Shown piece by piece: positions 11,328 to 23,339 of a stretch of DNA of 64,000 nucleotides. Source of the DNA: Zeus faber. Lineage: Eukaryota > Chordata > Actinopteri > Zeiformes > Zeidae. The position numbers were made by a program, and so were the translations under genes. Below the pieces are notes generated by a model. That model was given only the letters and a program-made list of their open reading frames with translations, was not told the origin of the DNA and did no database searches. Location of the stretch: positions 31,502,406-31,566,405 of the forward strand of contig OY482859.1 of the NCBI GenBank assembly GCA_960531495.1, given 5' to 3'. Numbering within the stretch: position 1 is the stretch's first letter; every line of letters begins with the position of its first letter.

Positions 11328-13444
11328 TCTTTCAATCTTTCTTTCATTCTGTCTTTCAATCTTTCTTTCATTCTGTCTGTCAATCTTTCTTTCAGTCTTT
11401 CTTTCAATCATTCAATGTTTCAATATTTCTTTCAATCTTTCTTTCTTTCAATCTTTCTTTCAATCTTTCTTTCAATCTTACTTTCATTCTTTATTTCATT
11501 CTTTCTTTCATTCTTTCTTTCAATCTTTCATTCTTTCAATCTTTCTTTCAATCTTTCTGACAATTGTTCTTTCTTTTTTTCAATCTTTCAATTTTTCAAT
11601 CTTTCTTTCATTCTTTCTTTTAATCTTTCAATCTTTCTTTCAATCTATCTTTTAATCTTTCAATCTTTCTTTCAATCTTTCTTTTTTTCAATCTTTCTTT
11701 CAATCTTTCTTTCATTCTTTCCTTCAATCTTTCAATCTTCCATTCAATCTTTCTTTCAATCTTTCTTACTTTCAATCTTTCTTTCTTTCAATCTTTCTTT
11801 CAATCTTTCTTTTGTTCTTTCATTCAGTCTTTCAATCTTTCTTTAAATCTTTCTTTAAATCTTTCTTTCAATCTTTCTTTCAAACTTTCCATCTTTCTTT
11901 CAAACTTTCCATCTTTCTTTCAATCTTTCATTCTTTCAATCTTTCTTTCAATCTTTCTTTCAATCTTTCAATCTTTCTTTCATTCTTTCTTTCAATATTT
12001 CAAATTTTCAATCTTTCTTTCATTCTGTCTTTCAATCTATCAATCTTTCTTTCCATCCATCTTTCAATCTTTCTTTTATTCTTTCTTTCAATCTTTCTTT
12101 TTTCAATCTTTCTTGCAATCTTTCTTTCAATCTTTCTTTCAATCTTTCAATCTTTCAATCTTGCTTTCATTCTATCTTTCAATCTTTCAATCTTTCTTTC
12201 AATCTTTCAATCATTCAATTTTTCTTTCATTCTTTCAATCTTTATTACTTTCAATCTTTCTTACTTTCAATCTCTCATTCTTTCACTCTTTTTTTCAATC
12301 TTTCTTTAATTCTTTCTTTCAGTCTTTCAATCTTTCTTTCGAACTTTCAATCTTTCTTTCAATCTTTCTTTCAATCTTTCAATCTTTCTTTCATTCTGTC
12401 TTTCAATCTTTCTTTCATTCTGTCTGTCAATCTTTCTTTCAGTCTTTCTTTCAATCATTCAATGTTTCAATATTTCTTTCAATCTTTCTTTCTTTCAATC
12501 TTTCTTTCAATCTTTCTTTCAATCTTACTTTCATTCTTTATTTCATTCTTTCTTTCATTCTTTCTTTCAATCTTTCATTCTTTCAATCTTTCTTTCAATC
12601 TTTCTGACAATTGTTCTTTCTTTTTTTCAATCTTTCAATTTTTCAATCTTTCTTTCATTCTTTCTTTTAATCTTTCAATCTTTCTTTCAATCTATCTTTT
12701 AATCTTTCAATCTTTCTTTCAATCTTTCTTTTTTTCAATCTTTCTTTCAATCTTTCTTTCATTCTTTCCTTCAATCTTTCAATCTTCCATTCAATCTTTC
12801 TTTCAATCTTTCTTACTTTCAATCTTTCTTTCTTTCAATCTTTCTTTCAATCTTTCTTTTGTTCTTTCATTCAGTCTTTCAATCTTTCTTTAAATCTTTC
12901 TTTAAATCTTTCTTTCAATCTTTCTTTCAAACTTTCCATCTTTCTTTCAAACTTTCCATCTTTCTTTCAATCTTTCATTCTTTCAATCTTTCTTTCAATC
13001 TTTCTTTCAATCTTTCAATCTTTCTTTCATTCTTTCTTTCAATATTTCAAATTTTCAATCTTTCTTTCATTCTGTCTTTCAATCTATCAATCTTTCTTTC
13101 CATCCATCTTTCAATCTTTCTTTTATTCTTTCTTTCAATCTTTCTTTTTTCAATCTTTCTTGCAATCTTTCTTTCAATCTTTCTTTCAATCTTTCAATCT
13201 TTCAATCTTGCTTTCATTCTATCTTTCAATCTTTCAATCTTTCTTTCAATCTTTCAATCATTCAATTTTTCTTTCATTCTTTCAATCTTTATTACTTTCA
13301 ATCTTTCTTACTTTCAATCTCTCATTCTTTCACTCTTTTTTTCAATCTTTCTTTAATTCTTTCTTTCAGTCTTTCAATCTTTCTTTCGAACTTTCAATCT
13401 TTCTTTCAATCTTTCTTTCAATCTTTCAATCTTTCTTTCATTCT
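11328..13444 (+). repeat. Tandem duplication in satellite C, offset 1047 bp
   Basis: Copies start at 11328 and 12375. Translated segments at 11415-11846 and 12462-12893 are identical, as are 11812-12309 and 12859-13356. The match begins at 11328 (11327 is G, 12374 is A) and continues until 12398 (G) against 13445 (T). An offset of 1047 is not a multiple of 4 or 12, so the event ignored the local microsatellite register. The apparent identity points to a recent event or an assembly artefact. Confidence 0.85.
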
Positions 13445-13990
13445 TTCTTTCAATATTTCAATCTTTCAATCTTTCTTTCATTCTGTCTTTCAATCTATCA
13501 ATCTTTCTTTCCATCCATCTTTCAATCTTTCTTTTATTCTTTCTTTCAATCTTTCTTTTTTCAATCTTTCTTGCAATCTTTCTTTCAATCTTTCTTTCAA
13601 TCTTTCAATCTTTCAATCTTGCTTTCATTCTATCTTTCAATCTTTCAATCTTTCTTTCAATCTTTCTTTCAATCTTTCAATCATTCAATTTTTCTTTCAT
13701 TCTTTCAATCTTTATTACTTTCAATCTTTCTTACTTTCAATCTCTCATTCTTTCACTCTTTTTTTCAATCTTTCTTTAATTCTTTCTTTCAGTCTTTCAA
13801 TCTTTCTTTCAAACTTTCAATCTTTCTTTCAATCTTTCTTTCAATCTTTCAATCTTTCTTTCATTCTTTCTTTCAATATTTCAATCTTTCAATATTTCTT
13901 TCATTCTGTCTTTCAATCTTTCAATCATTCTTTCAATCCTTCTTTCAATCTTTCTTTTATTGTTTCTTTCAATCTTTCTTTTTTCAAACT
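13161..13990 (+). repeat. Tandem duplication in satellite C, offset 411 bp
   Basis: The TGCAATC marker at 13161 recurs at 13572, followed in both by the same CTTGCTTTCATTCTATC and TTTATTACTTTC blocks. The second copy has an extra 12-bp unit near 13660. The same segment also occurs at about 12114 through the 1047-bp duplication, so it is present three times with two different spacings. Confidence 0.75.
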
Positions 13991-15539
13991 TTTTTGCAAT
14001 ATTTCATTCAATTGTTTAATCTTTCAATCTTTTTTTCATTCTTTCTTTCATTCTTTCTTTCAATCTTTCAATCTTTCTTTCATTCAATCTTTCAATCTTT
14101 CAATTTTTCTTTCAATATTTCTTTCAATCTTTAATACTTTCAATATATCTTTCTTTCAATCTTTCTTTCAATCTCTCTTTCATTCTTTCCTTCAGTCTTT
14201 CAATCTTTCTTTCAATCTTTCTTTTTTTCAATCTTTCTTTCATTCTTTCTTTCATTCTTTCTTTCACTCTTTCAATCTTTCTTTAAATCTTTCTTTCAAT
14301 CTTTCAATCTTTCAATTTTTCTTTCATTCTTTCTTTCAATCTTTCAATCTTTCTTTCATTCTTTCTTTCAATCTTTCTTACTTTCAATCTTTCAATCTTT
14401 CTTTCTTTCAATCTTTCTTTCCATCTTTCTTTCAATCTTTCTTTCAATCTTTCTTTTTTCAATATTTCTTTCAATCTGTCAATTTTTCTTTCATTCTTTC
14501 ATTCTTTCTTTCAATCTTTCAATCTTTCTTTAAATATTTCTCTCAATCTTTCAATCTTTCTTTCATTCTTTCATTCTTTCTTTCAATCTTTCTTTCTTTC
14601 AATCTTTCAATCTTTCTTTCAATCTTTCTTTCAATCTTCCTTACTTTCAATCTCTCTTTCTTTCAATATTTCTTTCAATATTTAATCTTTCTTTCATTCT
14701 TTCATTCTTTCTTTTAATCGTTATTTAATTCTTTCTTTCAGTCTTTCATTCTTTCTTTCAACCTTTCAATCTTTCAATCTTTCTTTCATTCTTTCTTTCA
14801 TTCTTTCTTTCATTCTTTCTTTCAGTCTTTCAACCTTTCTTAAAATCTTTCTTTCAATCTTTCTTTCAAGCTTTCAATCTTTCTTTCTTTCAATATTTCT
14901 TTCAATCTTTCAATCTTTCTTTCATTCTTTCTTTCAATCTTTCAATCTTTCTATCTTTCAATCTTTCTTTGTTTTTTCAATCGTTCTTTCAATCTTTCTT
15001 TTTTCAATCTTTCTTTCAATCTTTCAATCTTCAATATTTCTTTAATGCTTTCTTTCAGTCTTTCAATCTTTCTTTAAATCTTTCTTTCAATCTGTCAATC
15101 TTTCAATTTTTCTTTCATTCTTTCTTTCAATCTTTATTACTTTCAATCTTTCTTTCAATCTTTCTTACTTTCAATTTCTTTCTTTCAATATGTCTTCAAT
15201 CTTTCAATCTTTCTTTCATTCTTTCATTCTTTCTTTCAATCGTTCTTTCATTCTTTTAATCTTTCTTTCAAACTTTCCTTTTTTTCATTCAATCTTTCAT
15301 TCTTTCTTTCAATCTTTCAATCTTTCAATCTTTCTTTCATTCTTTCTTTCATTCTTTCATTCTTTTTTCAATCTTTCTTTCAATCTTTCTATAAATCTTT
15401 CTTTCTTTTTTCAATCTTTCTTTAAATCTTTCTATAAATCTTTCTTTCTTACAATCTTTGTTTTTTTCAATCTTTCTTTCATTCTTTTTTTTCATTCTTT
15501 CTTTTAGTCTTTCAATCTTTCTTTAAATCTTTAATTCTT

Positions 15540-18500
15540 TCAATCTTTCGATCATTCAATCTTTCTTTGTTTTTTTCAATCGTTCTTTCAATCTTTCTTT
15601 TTTCAATCTTTCTTTCAATATTTCTTTCAATCTTTCAATCTTTCAATCTTTCAATCTTTCTTTCCTTCTTTCTTTCAGTCTTTCAATCTTTCTTTAAATC
15701 TTTCTTTCAGTCTTTCTTTTAATCTTTATTACTTTTAATCTTTCTTTCAAACTTCCTTACTTTCAATCCCTCTATCTTTCAATATTTCTTTCAATCTTTC
15801 AATCTTTCTTTCATTCTTTCATTCTTTCTTTCAATCGTTCTTTCATTCTTTCTTTCAATCTTTCAATCTTTCAATTTTTCTTTCATTCTTTCTTTCATTC
15901 TTGCTTTCAGTCTTTCAACCTTTCTTTAAATCTTTCTTTCAATCGTTCTTACTTTCAATCTTTCTATCTTTCAATATTTCTTTCAATCATTCAATCTTTC
16001 TTTCAATCTTTCTTTCTTTTTTCAATCTTTCTTTCAATCTTTCTATAAATCTTTCTTTCTTTCAATCTTTGTTTTTTTCAATCTTTCTTTCATTCTTTTT
16101 TTTCATTCTTACTTTTAGTCTTTCAATCTTTCTTTAAATCTTTCATTCTTTAAATCTTTCGATCTTTCATTCTTTCTTTGTTTTTTTCAATCGTTCTTTC
16201 AATCTTTCTTTTTTCAAGCTTTCTTTCAATCTTTCTTTCAATCTTTCAATCTTTCAGTTTTTCTTTCATTCTTTCTTTCAATCTTCATTACTTTCAATCT
16301 TTCTTTCAATCTTTCTCACTTTCAATCTCTCTTTCTTTCAATATTTATTTCAATCTTTCAATCTTTCTTTCATTCTTTCATTCTTTCTTTCAATCGTTCT
16401 TTCATTCTTTCTTTCAATCTTTCAATCTTTCAATCTTTCTTTCATTCTTTCTTTCATTCTTTCTTTCATTCTTTCTTTCAGTCTTTCAACCTTTCTTAAA
16501 ATCTTTCTTTCAATCTTTCTTTCAAGCTTTCAATCTTTCTTTCAATCTTTCTTTAAATATTTCTTTCAATCGTTCTTACTTTCAATCTTTCTTTTTTCAA
16601 TATTTCTTTCAATCTTTCAATCTTTCTTTCAATCTTTCTTTAAATCTTTCTTTCAATCGTTCTTACTTTCAATCTTACTTTCTTTCAATATTTCTTTCAA
16701 TCTTTCAGTCTTTCTTTCATTCTTTCATTCTTTCTTACAATCTTTCTTTCATACTTTCTTTCAATCTTTCTTTCTTTCAATCTTTCAATCTTTCTTTCAA
16801 CATTTCTTTCAATCTTTCTTAAATTTTTTCATTTTTTCTTTCAATCTTTCAATCTTTCTTTCATTCTTTCTTTCAATCTTTCAATCTTTCTTTCATTCTT
16901 TCTTTCAATCTTTTTAGCTTTCTATCAATCTTTCTAACTTTCAATCTTTCTTTCAATATTTCTTTCAATCTTTCAGTCTTTCTTTCATTCTTTCATTCTT
17001 TCTTTCAATCTTTCTTTCAATCTTTCTTTCTTTTTTCAATCTTTCTATAAATCTTTCTTTCTTTCAATCTTAGTTTTTTTCAATCTTTCTTTCATTCTTT
17101 TTTTTCTTCTTACTTTTAGTCTTTCAATCTTTCTTTAAATCTTTCATTATTTAAATCTTTCTTTCTTTCAATCTTTCTTTTTTCAATTTTTCTTTCAATC
17201 TTTCGTTCAATCTTTCAATCTTTCAATCTTTCTTTAATTATTTTATTCATTCTTTCTTTCAGTCTTTCAATCTTTCTTTAAATCTTTCTTTCAATCTTTC
17301 TTTCAATCTTTCAATCTTTCAATCTTTCAATTTTTCTTTCATTCTTTCTTTCAATCTTTATTACTTTCAATCTTTCTTTCAATCTTTCTTACTTTCATTC
17401 TCTCTTTCTTTCAATATTTCTCTCAATCTTTCATTCTTTCTTTCAATCTTTCATTCTTTCTTTCAATCTTTCAATCTTTCAATCTTTCTTTCATTCTTTC
17501 TTTCAGTCTTTATTTCAATCTTTCAACCTTTCTTAAATTCTTTCTTTCAATCTTTCTTTCGAGCTTTCAATCTTTCTTTCAATCTTTCTTTCAATCGTTC
17601 TTACTTTCAATCTGTCTTTCTTTCAATATTTCTTTCAATCTTTCAATCTTTCAATCTTTCTTTCATTCTTTCTTTCAATCTTTCTTTCTTTCAATCTTTC
17701 AATCTTTCTTTCAATATTTCTTTCAATGTTTCTTTAGTTCTTACATTCATTCTTACAGTCTTTCAATCTTTCAAATTTTCCTTCATTCTTTCTTTCAATC
17801 TTTATTACTTTCAATCTTTCTTTCAATATTTTAATCTTTCAATCTCTCTTTCTTTCAATATTTCTTTCAATCTTTCAATCTTTCTTTCATTCTTTCATTC
17901 TTTCTTTCAATCGTTCTTTCATTCTTTCTTTCAATCTTTTAATCTTTCAATCTTTCTTTCAATCTTTCAATCTTTCAATCTTTTTTCATTCTTTCTTTCA
18001 TTCTTTCTTTCAGTCTTTCAATCTTTCTATAAATCTTTCTTTCAATCGTTCTTACTTTCAATCTTTCTTTCTTTCAATCTTTCTTTCATTCTTTCATTCT
18101 TTCTTTCATTCTTTCTTACAATCTTTCTTTTATTCTTTCTTTCAATCTTTCATTCTTTCTTTCAATATTTCTTTCAATCTTTCTTTAATTCTTTAATTCT
18201 TTCTTTCAAACTTTCAATCTTTCTTTTATTCTTTCTTTCAGTCTTTCAATCTTTCTTTCAATCTTTCTTTCAATCTTTCTTTCAAACATTCAGTCTTTCT
18301 TTCAATCTTTCTTTCAATCTTTCAATGTTTTTTTCATTCTTTCTTTCAATATTTCAATCTTTCTTTCATTCTTTCTTTCAATCTATCTTACTTTCAATCT
18401 TTCTTTAAATCTTTCATTCTTTAAATCTTTCGATCATTCAATCTTTCTTTGTTTTTTTCAATCGTTCTTTCAATCTTTCTTTTTTCAATCTTTCTTTCAA

Positions 18501-20520
18501 TATTTCTTTCAATCTTTCAATCTTTCAATCTTTCTTTCCTTCTTTCTGTCAGTCTTTCAATCTTTCTTTAAATCTTTCTTTCAGTCTTTCTTTCAATCTT
18601 TCAATCTTTCAATTTTTCTTTTATTCTTTCTTTCAATCTTTATTACTTTTAATCTTTCTTTCGAACTTCCTTACTTTCAATCCCTCTATCTTTCAATATT
18701 TCTTTCAATCTTTCAATCTTTCTTTCATTCTTTCATTCTTTCTTTCAATCGTTCTTTCATTCTTTCTTTCAATCTTTCAATCTTTCAATTTTTCTTTCAT
18801 TCTTTCTTTCATTCTTGCTTTCAGTCTTTCAACCTTTCTTTAAATCTTTCTCTCAATCGTTCTTACTTTCAATCTGTCTATCTTTCAATATTTCTTTCAA
18901 TCTTTCAATCTTTCTTTCAATCTTTCTTTCTTTTTTCAATCTTTCTTTCAATCTTTCTATAAATCTTTCTTTCTTTCAATCTTTGTTTTTTTCAATCTTT
19001 CTTTCATTCTTTTTTTTCATTCTTACTTTTAGTCTTTCAATCTTTCTTTAAATCTTTCATTCTTTAAATCTTTCGATCTTTCATTCTTTCTTTGTTTTTT
19101 TCAATCGTTCTTTCAATCTTTCTTTTTTCAAGCTTTCTTTCAATCTTTCTTTCAATCTTTCAATCTTTCAGTTTTTCTTTCATTCTTTCTTTCAATCTTC
19201 ATTACTTTCAATCTTTCTTTCAATCTTTCTCACTTTCAATCTCTCTTTCTTTCAATATTTATTTCAATCTTTCAATCTTTCTTTCATTCTTTCATTCTTT
19301 CTTTCAATCGTTCTTTCATTCTTTCTTTCAATCTTTCAATCTTTCTTTCATTCTTTCTTTAATTCTTTCTTTCAGTCTTTCAACCTTTCTTAAAATCTTT
19401 CTTTCAATCTTTCTTTCAAGCTTTCAATCTTTCTTTCAATCTTTCTTTAAATCTTTCTTTCAATCGTTCTTACTTTCAATCTTTCTTTCTTTCAATATTT
19501 CTTTCAATCTTTCAGTCTTTCTTTCATTCTTTCATTCTTTCTTACAATCTTTCTTTCATACTTTCTTTCAATCTTTCTTTCTTTCAATCTTTCAATCTTT
19601 CTTTCAACATTTCTTTCAATCTTTCTTTCATTTTTTCATTTTTTCTTTCAATCTTTCAATCTTTCTTTCATTCTTTCTTTCAATCTTTCAATCTTTCTTT
19701 CATTCTTTCTTTCAATCTTTTTAGCTTTCTATCAATCTTTCTAACTTTCAATCTTTCTTTCAATATTTCTTTCAATCTTTCAATCTTTCTTTCATTCTTT
19801 CATTCTTTCTTTCAATCTTTCTTTCAATCTTTCTTTCTTTTTTCAATCTTTCTTTCAATCTTTCTATAAATCTTTCTTTCTTTCAATCTTAGTTTTTTTC
19901 AATCTTTCTTTCATTCTTTTTTTTCTTCTTACTTTTAGTCTTTCAATCTTTCTTTAAATCTTTCATTCTTTAAATCTTTCTTTCTTTCAATCTTTCTTTT
20001 TTCAATCTTTCTTTCAATCTTTCGTTCAATCTTTCAATCTTTCAATCTTTCTTTAATTATTTTATTAATTCTTTCATTCAGTCTTTCAATCTTTCTTTAA
20101 ATCTTTCTTTCAATCTTTCTTTCAATCTTTCAATCTTTCAATCTTTCAATTTTTCTTTCATTCTTTCTTTCAATCTTTATTACTTTCAATCTTTCTTTCA
20201 ATCTTTCTTACTTTCATTCTCTCTTTCTTTCAATATTTCAATCTTTCAACCTTTCTTAAATTCTTTCTTTCAATCTTTCTTTCGAGCTTTCAATCTTTCT
20301 TTCAATCGTTCTTACTTTCAATCTGTCTTTCTTTCAATATTTCTTTCAATCTTTCAATCTTTCAATCTTTCTTTCATTCTTTCTTTCAATCTTTCTTTCT
20401 TTCAATCTTTCAATCTTTCTTTCAATATTTCTTTCAATGTTTCTTTAGTTCTTTCATTTTTTCTTTCAATCTTTCAATCTATCTTTCATTCATTCTTACA
20501 GTCTTTCAATCTTTCAATTT
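15540..20520 (+). repeat. Duplication in satellite C, offset about 2.8-2.9 kb
   Basis: The marker CGATCATTC at about 15549 recurs at 18431 (2882 bp). Frames starting at 15901 and 16178 recur at 18815 and 19092 (both 2914 bp). The TTTTTAGCTT marker at 16911 recurs at 19718 (2807 bp). The changing offset shows that indels of tens to about 100 bp separated the copies after duplication. Scattered substitutions make this pair look older than the 1047-bp pair. Confidence 0.75.
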
Positions 20521-23339
20521 TTCCTTCATTCTTTCTTTCAATCTTTCTTTCAATATTTTAATCTTTCAATCTCTCTTTCTTTCAATATTTCTTTCAATCT
20601 TTCAATCTTTCTTTCATTCTTACATTCTTTCTTTCAATCGTTCTTTCATTCTTTCTTTCAATCTTTTAATCTTTCAATCTTTCTTTCAATCTTTCAATCT
20701 TTCAATCTTTTTTCATTCTTTCTTTCATTCTTTCTTTCAGTCTTTCAATCTTTCTATAAATCTTTCTTTCAATCGTTCTTACTTTCAATCTCTCTTTCTT
20801 TCAATCTTTCTTTCATTCTTTCATTCTTTCTTTCATTCTTTCTTACAATCTTTCTTTTATTCTTTCTTTCAATCTTTCATTCTTTCTTTCAATATTTCTT
20901 TCAATCTTTCTTTAATTCTTTCATTCTTTCTTTCAAACTTTCAATCTTTCTTTTTTTCTTTCTTTCAGTCTTTCAATCTTTCTTTCAATCTTTCTTTCAA
21001 ACATTCAGTCTTTCTTTCAATCTTTCTTTCAATCTTTCAATGTTTCTTTCATTCTTTCTTTCAATCTTTCAATCTTTCAGTCTTTGTTTCATTCTATCTT
21101 TCAATCTTTCAATCTTTCTTTCAATATTTCTTTCAATCTTTAATACTTTCAATTTTTCTTTCTTTCAATCTTTCTTTCAATCTTTCACTCATTCTTTCCT
21201 TCAGTCTTTCAATCTTTCTTTAAATCTTTCTTTCAATCTTTCTTTCAAACTTTAAATCTTTCTTTCAATCTTTCTTTCATTCTTTCTTTCAATCTTTCAA
21301 TCTTTCTTTCATTCTTTCTTTCAATCTTTCAATCTTTCTATCAATCTATCTAACTTTCAATCCTTCTTTCTTTCAATATTTCTTTCGATCTTTCAATCTT
21401 TCTTTCATTCTTTCATTCTTTCTTTCAATCTTTCTTTCAATCTTTCTTTCAATCTTTCTTTCTTTTTTCAATCTTTCTTTCAATCTTTCTATAAATCTTT
21501 CTTTCTTTCAATACTTATTTATTTCAATCATTCTTTCATTCTTTTTTTTATTCTTACTTTTAGTCTTCAATCTTTCTTTAAATCTTTCATTATTTCAATC
21601 TTTCAATCTTTCAATCTTTCTTTCAATCTTTCAATCTTTCTTTCAATATTTCTTTCAATCTTTCTTTCTTTAAATCTTTCTTTCAATCTTTCTTTCAAAC
21701 ATTCAATCTTTCTTTCAATCTTTCAATCTTTCAATCTTTCTTTCAATATTTCTTTCAATCTTTCAATCTTTCTTTCATTCTATCTTTCAATATTTCAATC
21801 TTTCAATCTTTCTTTCATTCTTTCTTTCAATCTTTCAATCTTTCTTTCATTATTTCTTTCAATCTTTCTTTTATCAATCTTTCTTGCAATCTTTCTTTCA
21901 ATTGTTTAATCTTTCAATCTTTCTTTCATTCTTTCTTTCAATATTTCTTTCAATCTTTCTTTAATTCTTTCATTCTTTCTTTCAAACTTTCAATCTTTCT
22001 TTCATTCTTTCTTTCAGTCTTTCAATCTTTCTTTCAATCTTTCTTTCAATCTTTCTTTCTTTCTTTATTTCAATCTTTGTTTCATTCTTTCTTACAATCT
22101 TTCTTTCTTTCAATCTTTCTTTCAATCTTTCTTTCAATCTTTCTTTCTTTCTTTTAGTCTTTCTTTCAATCTTTCAATTTTTCAATCTTTCTTTCATTCT
22201 TTCTTTTAATCTTTCAATCTTTCTTTCATTCTTTCTTTTAATCTTTCAATCTTTCTTTCATTGAATCTTTCAATCTTTCTTTCTTTTTTCAATCTTTCTT
22301 GCAATCTTTCTTTCAGTCTTTGAATATTTCTTTCAAACTTTCAATCTTTCTTTCAATCTTTCAATCTTTCAATCTTTCTTTCAATGTTTCTTTCAATCTT
22401 TCAGTCTTTCTTTCATTCTTTCTTTCAATCTTTCAATCTTTCAATCTTTCAATCTTTCTTTCATTCTTTCTTTCAATCTTTCAATCTTTCTTTCAATATT
22501 TCTTTCAATCTTTCTTACTTTCAATCTTTCTTTCATTCAATTTTTCTTTCCATCTTTCTTTCATTCTTTCCTTCAGTCTTTTAATCTTTCTTTCATTCTT
22601 TCTTTCAATCTTTCAATATTTCTTTCAATCTTTCTTTCTTTTTTCAATCTTTCTTTCATTCTTTCTATAAATCTTTCTTTCTTTCAATCTTTCTTTCAAT
22701 CTTTCAATCTTTCAATCTTTCTCTAATTCTTTTATTCATTCTTTCTTTCAGTCTTTCAATCTTTCTTTATATCTTTCTTTCAATCTTTCTTTCAATCTTT
22801 CTTACTTTCATTCTCTCTTTCTTTCAATATTTCTTTCAATCTTTCAATCTTTCTTTCATTCTTTCATTCTTTCGTTCAATCGTTCTTTCATTCTTTCTTT
22901 CAATTTTTCATTCTTTCTTTCAATCTTTCAATCATTCAATCTTTCTTTCAATTTTTCTTTCAATCTTTCAATCTTTCAATCTTTCTTTCAATCTTTCAGT
23001 CTTTCTTTCTTTTAGTCTTTCTTTCAATCTTTCAATTTTTCAATCTTTCTTTCATTCTTTCTTTTAATCTTTCAATCTTTATTTCATTGAATCTTTCAAT
23101 CTTTCTTTCTTTTTTCAATCTTTCTTGCAATCTTTCTTTCAGTCTTTCAATATTTCTTTCAAACTTTCAATCTTTCTTTCAATCTTTCAATCTTTCAATC
23201 TTTCTTTCAATTTTTCTTTCAATCTTTCAGTCTTTCTTTAATTCTTTCTTTCAATCTTTCAATCTTTCAATCTTTCAATCTTTCTTTCATTCTTTCTTTC
23301 AATCTTTCAATCTTTCTTTCAATATTTCTTTCAATCTTT

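Noticed and set aside
11266..11330. Telomere- or interstitial-telomere-like repeats
   Set aside because: No TTAGGG-, TTTAGGG- or TTAGG-type runs occur. G is almost absent from this strand and its complement has GAAAGATT units instead.
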